This document shows, in pieces, positions 62,221-64,000 of a DNA stretch of 64,000 nucleotides (position 1 is the stretch's first letter; each line of letters starts with the position of its first letter). Source of the stretch: CAVQBL01 sp963710715 (GTDB lineage: Bacteria > Pseudomonadota > Gammaproteobacteria > DSM-16500); the NCBI GenBank assembly GCA_963710715.1, contig CAVQBL010000016.1, forward strand, positions 372,001 to 436,000, in the 5' to 3' direction. Both the position numbers and the translations under genes were made by a program. Under the pieces are notes generated by a model that saw only the letters and a program-made list of their open reading frames with translations, was not told the origin of the DNA and made no database searches.

Positions 62221-64000
62221 CTAAATTCGGCCATTGCAATTTGGATAAAGTTTTCTGTCGCTATTGTAATTTAATAAATCATTTGTAATTTCTTGATCAA
62301 TTTCTTGAATGTATTCGCCAACAGTTAACCCTAAGATCAAGTTTTGATTCAAAAGCATGTTTTGCCAAGTTTGATTGGTGGTAGTCGTTTCCGTAATAGT
62401 GGTTTGGCTCACAATGGTATTATCAAGAGCAGCTATCTCATCAGCGCTAGGCGTGGTAGATGTTGCGGGCGTAACCGAGGTTGGTGTTGGGGTAGACGGA
62501 AAAATGTCAGGGAAAGCGCTATGACCAAAGTTAAGGAAGGTCATAGGTCCAAACCCATTGAGAGTCACTGTGATAACAGAAGGCGAGATAGAAACAATAG
62601 TGCCTTGTGGGTTCAAGCCTGTTGAGAATGTAACAGTATCATTGTTACTGTTATTAGGGGTGCCTGCGGAAAAAGTATTAAAATTACTAAAACTAATGGG
62701 ATCAATCACGGAGCCTACATTGAGCCCCGCGATGGAGAAAGCATTTGTCTTACTGCCATTTCCTATTAATACATTTGTACTGCCGTTCCCACCAAGCAAA
62801 CTTTGAATGCCACCGAAAGTGAAAGGCCCTGTGATTTGAGAGTTGGTACCCGTAACCGTAATGAGTCCGCTATTAGCCCCAGTCAAAAGCCAATTTTGAA
62901 TGGGACTACCTGTTTGTACGTCTAGTGAATTTGTTCCTGTGACACCATTTACACTTATATTATTTAGCAAGAGATTGCCAGCTAAAGTAAACGCTGTACT
63001 CGATGCATTATTTGCGAGGGAGAGGTTTGTACCGCCTGCGACACCATTTGCGAGGGTGATAGCAGTGTTACCAGTAAGGGCAGTGTTCGTGCCAAGGGTA
63101 ACCTTATCGTTATAAATTTGGCTGCCTGTTGTTGTAACGGAATCGCCGTTCATGGTAACTGCGCCGCCACCATTTATTGTCAAGCGAGTGAGTGGGAAAA
63201 TGTTGCCTATGTTTCCACCTAAACCTATGTTACCGCTGGTATTGGTATTTAATGTGAGTGCGAATGCTCCATTGATAGTGGATCCAAAGTTAATGGTGCC
63301 TGAATCTGTGCTTATTGCTGAATCCGATGCAAGATCCACAGGACGATTAAAAGTGATATTACCGCCGCCACTGGTAGCAATTCCTCCATTAATCGAATAG
63401 TTTGTATTGGATGATGTTACAAAACTGGTTCCGCTCGTCAATGTAATGTCGTTTGGTCCAGGAGTGTTATCGTAGAGAATGTTGATATTAGTTAAGCTGC
63501 TTAAGCCGCCTAAAGCATTCACTAATGTAGTATTTGAAATAGCATTGTTGTTATTATCGCCAACGGAAACGGTGTTGCTTGTCATGTTTAAACCAGTAAT
63601 GCTTCCACCTGTGCTCGGTGTTACCGTCACTGCGTTTGCATTACCATGATCTACATAAGCTAAAAGCGCAGTATTATCAGGAATAAAACCATTGGGTTCT
63701 AAGAAGTAATAAAACCCATTTGCTCCCGTTAATACACTTGCTTGAGCGAGTCCCGTGGAGAAGCTGGGGTTTGAAGGAAGAGTGACATTTGGAAACACAA
63801 CTGCACTTCCACCGCCACTCGTTGTTGAGCCAGAAATCGCACGTGGAGTTGAAGGATAAAGTGCAACGAGGTAAGGATAAGAAGCCCCATCAATTATTCC
63901 CCATGTGTTTGTCCCAGGAACGGGTGTCGTTGAAATATTCCAGCCTGTGAATGTACTGGCTTGAGTAAGATCGGCGCCACCACAGCTTGAACCAAAGCAA
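62221..64000 (-). CDS. second haemagglutinin/GLUG surface protein (C-terminal part)
   Basis: The frame runs from the right edge to the stop at 62221, about 592 residues. The last GTG in it is at 63798, but homology to the gene at 56070 continues upstream to 64000 (CFGSSCGGADLTQASTFTGW against CFGSSSCSGGGNVDLTNQST), so it is a partial CDS. Shared blocks include PRAISG, SGLITVTG, QSLLGGNGS and the end YPNCNG. It lacks the 76-residue tandem repeats: only one copy-like segment (SQIYNDKVTLGTN) is present. Paralogue produced by duplication. Confidence 0.85.
   Translation of the reverse strand, partial: CFGSSCGGADLTQASTFTGWNISTTPVPGTNTWGIIDGASYPYLVALYPSTPRAISGSTTSGGGSAVVFPNVTLPSNPSFSTGLAQASVLTGANGFYYFLEPNGFIPDNTALLAYVDHGNANAVTVTPSTGGSITGLNMTSNTVSVGDNNNNAISNTTLVNALGGLSSLTNINILYDNTPGPNDITLTSGTSFVTSSNTNYSINGGIATSGGGNITFNRPVDLASDSAISTDSGTINFGSTINGAFALTLNTNTSGNIGLGGNIGNIFPLTRLTINGGGAVTMNGDSVTTTGSQIYNDKVTLGTNTALTGNTAITLANGVAGGTNLSLANNASSTAFTLAGNLLLNNISVNGVTGTNSLDVQTGSPIQNWLLTGANSGLITVTGTNSQITGPFTFGGIQSLLGGNGSTNVLIGNGSKTNAFSIAGLNVGSVIDPISFSNFNTFSAGTPNNSNNDTVTFSTGLNPQGTIVSISPSVITVTLNGFGPMTFLNFGHSAFPDIFPSTPTPTSVTPATSTTPSADEIAALDNTIVSQTTITETTTTNQTWQNMLLNQNLILGLTVGEYIQEIDQEITNDLLNYNSDRKLYPNCNGRI

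Overview
The window looks like the chromosome of an AT-rich (roughly 40% GC by eye) gammaproteobacterium, most like a Legionellales/Coxiellaceae/Rickettsiella-type, probably host-associated, bacterium. The evidence is the gammaproteobacterial gene set (oxyR, trhO, ppa, psd, tatABC, bc1 and caa3 genes, pcnB, tkt-gap), many palindromic interspersed elements beginning CGTCATTGCGA, pseudogenes of the SAM cycle, and large filamentous-haemagglutinin-like surface proteins. The taxonomic call is inference.

Layout. 1-4.3 kb: oxyR (partial), trhO, ppa, psd, a small membrane protein, tatA-tatB. 4.3-9.2 kb: tatC, then petABC (cytochrome bc1) and two coupled membrane/unknown genes; the Rieske protein carries a Tat-type twin-arginine signal, so Tat and its client are neighbours. 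9.2-14.7 kb, minus strand: caa3-type cytochrome oxidase (coxB with fused cytochrome c, coxA, ctaG, coxC) and a sulfurtransferase. 14.8-19.4 kb: sppA, a hipBA module, an ArsR regulator with an Old Yellow Enzyme gene and a frameshifted cupin.

19.5-29.4 kb: a complete type I-F CRISPR-Cas locus (cas1, cas2/3, csy1-4) and an array of 25 repeats and 24 spacers. The most notable signal is in the gap between cas2/3 and csy1. Two degenerate CRISPR repeats on the minus strand flank a 19-nt pseudo-spacer. That pseudo-spacer matches a CC-PAM protospacer directly beside the -35 box of the csy1 promoter, with its internal mismatches only at guide positions 6 and 12. This looks like a crRNA-mimic (CreR-like) RNA that would guide the Csy complex to repress its own operon. 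csy1 carries a one-base frameshift near its 3' end.

29.4-34.7 kb: a truncated ORF6N-domain gene inside a duplication of the end of a GIN-domain lipoprotein gene, a TPR-methyltransferase, pcnB, tRNA-Glu(CTC). 35.2-37.7 kb: ahcY and metK, both broken by many single-base indels, implying dependence on imported SAM if real. 38-47.5 kb: a membrane protein with an XRE regulator, tkt, gap, a DUF47-PiT phosphate transport pair, an unknown protein, purine nucleoside phosphorylase and deoC. 47.5-52.3 kb: an Rpn/PD-(D/E)XK nuclease between two related small genes, an MFS transporter and a frameshifted deoB. 52.4-64 kb: a Host_attach-family protein, FecR-domain protein, CHASE2-adenylate cyclase, and two paralogous haemagglutinin/TPS-like genes, one with six 76-residue tandem repeats, separated by a 281-bp palindrome.

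At least seven full copies and one half copy of the CGTCATTGCGA element occur, most of them just upstream of start codons. In several cases they give false open N-terminal extensions that I trimmed.
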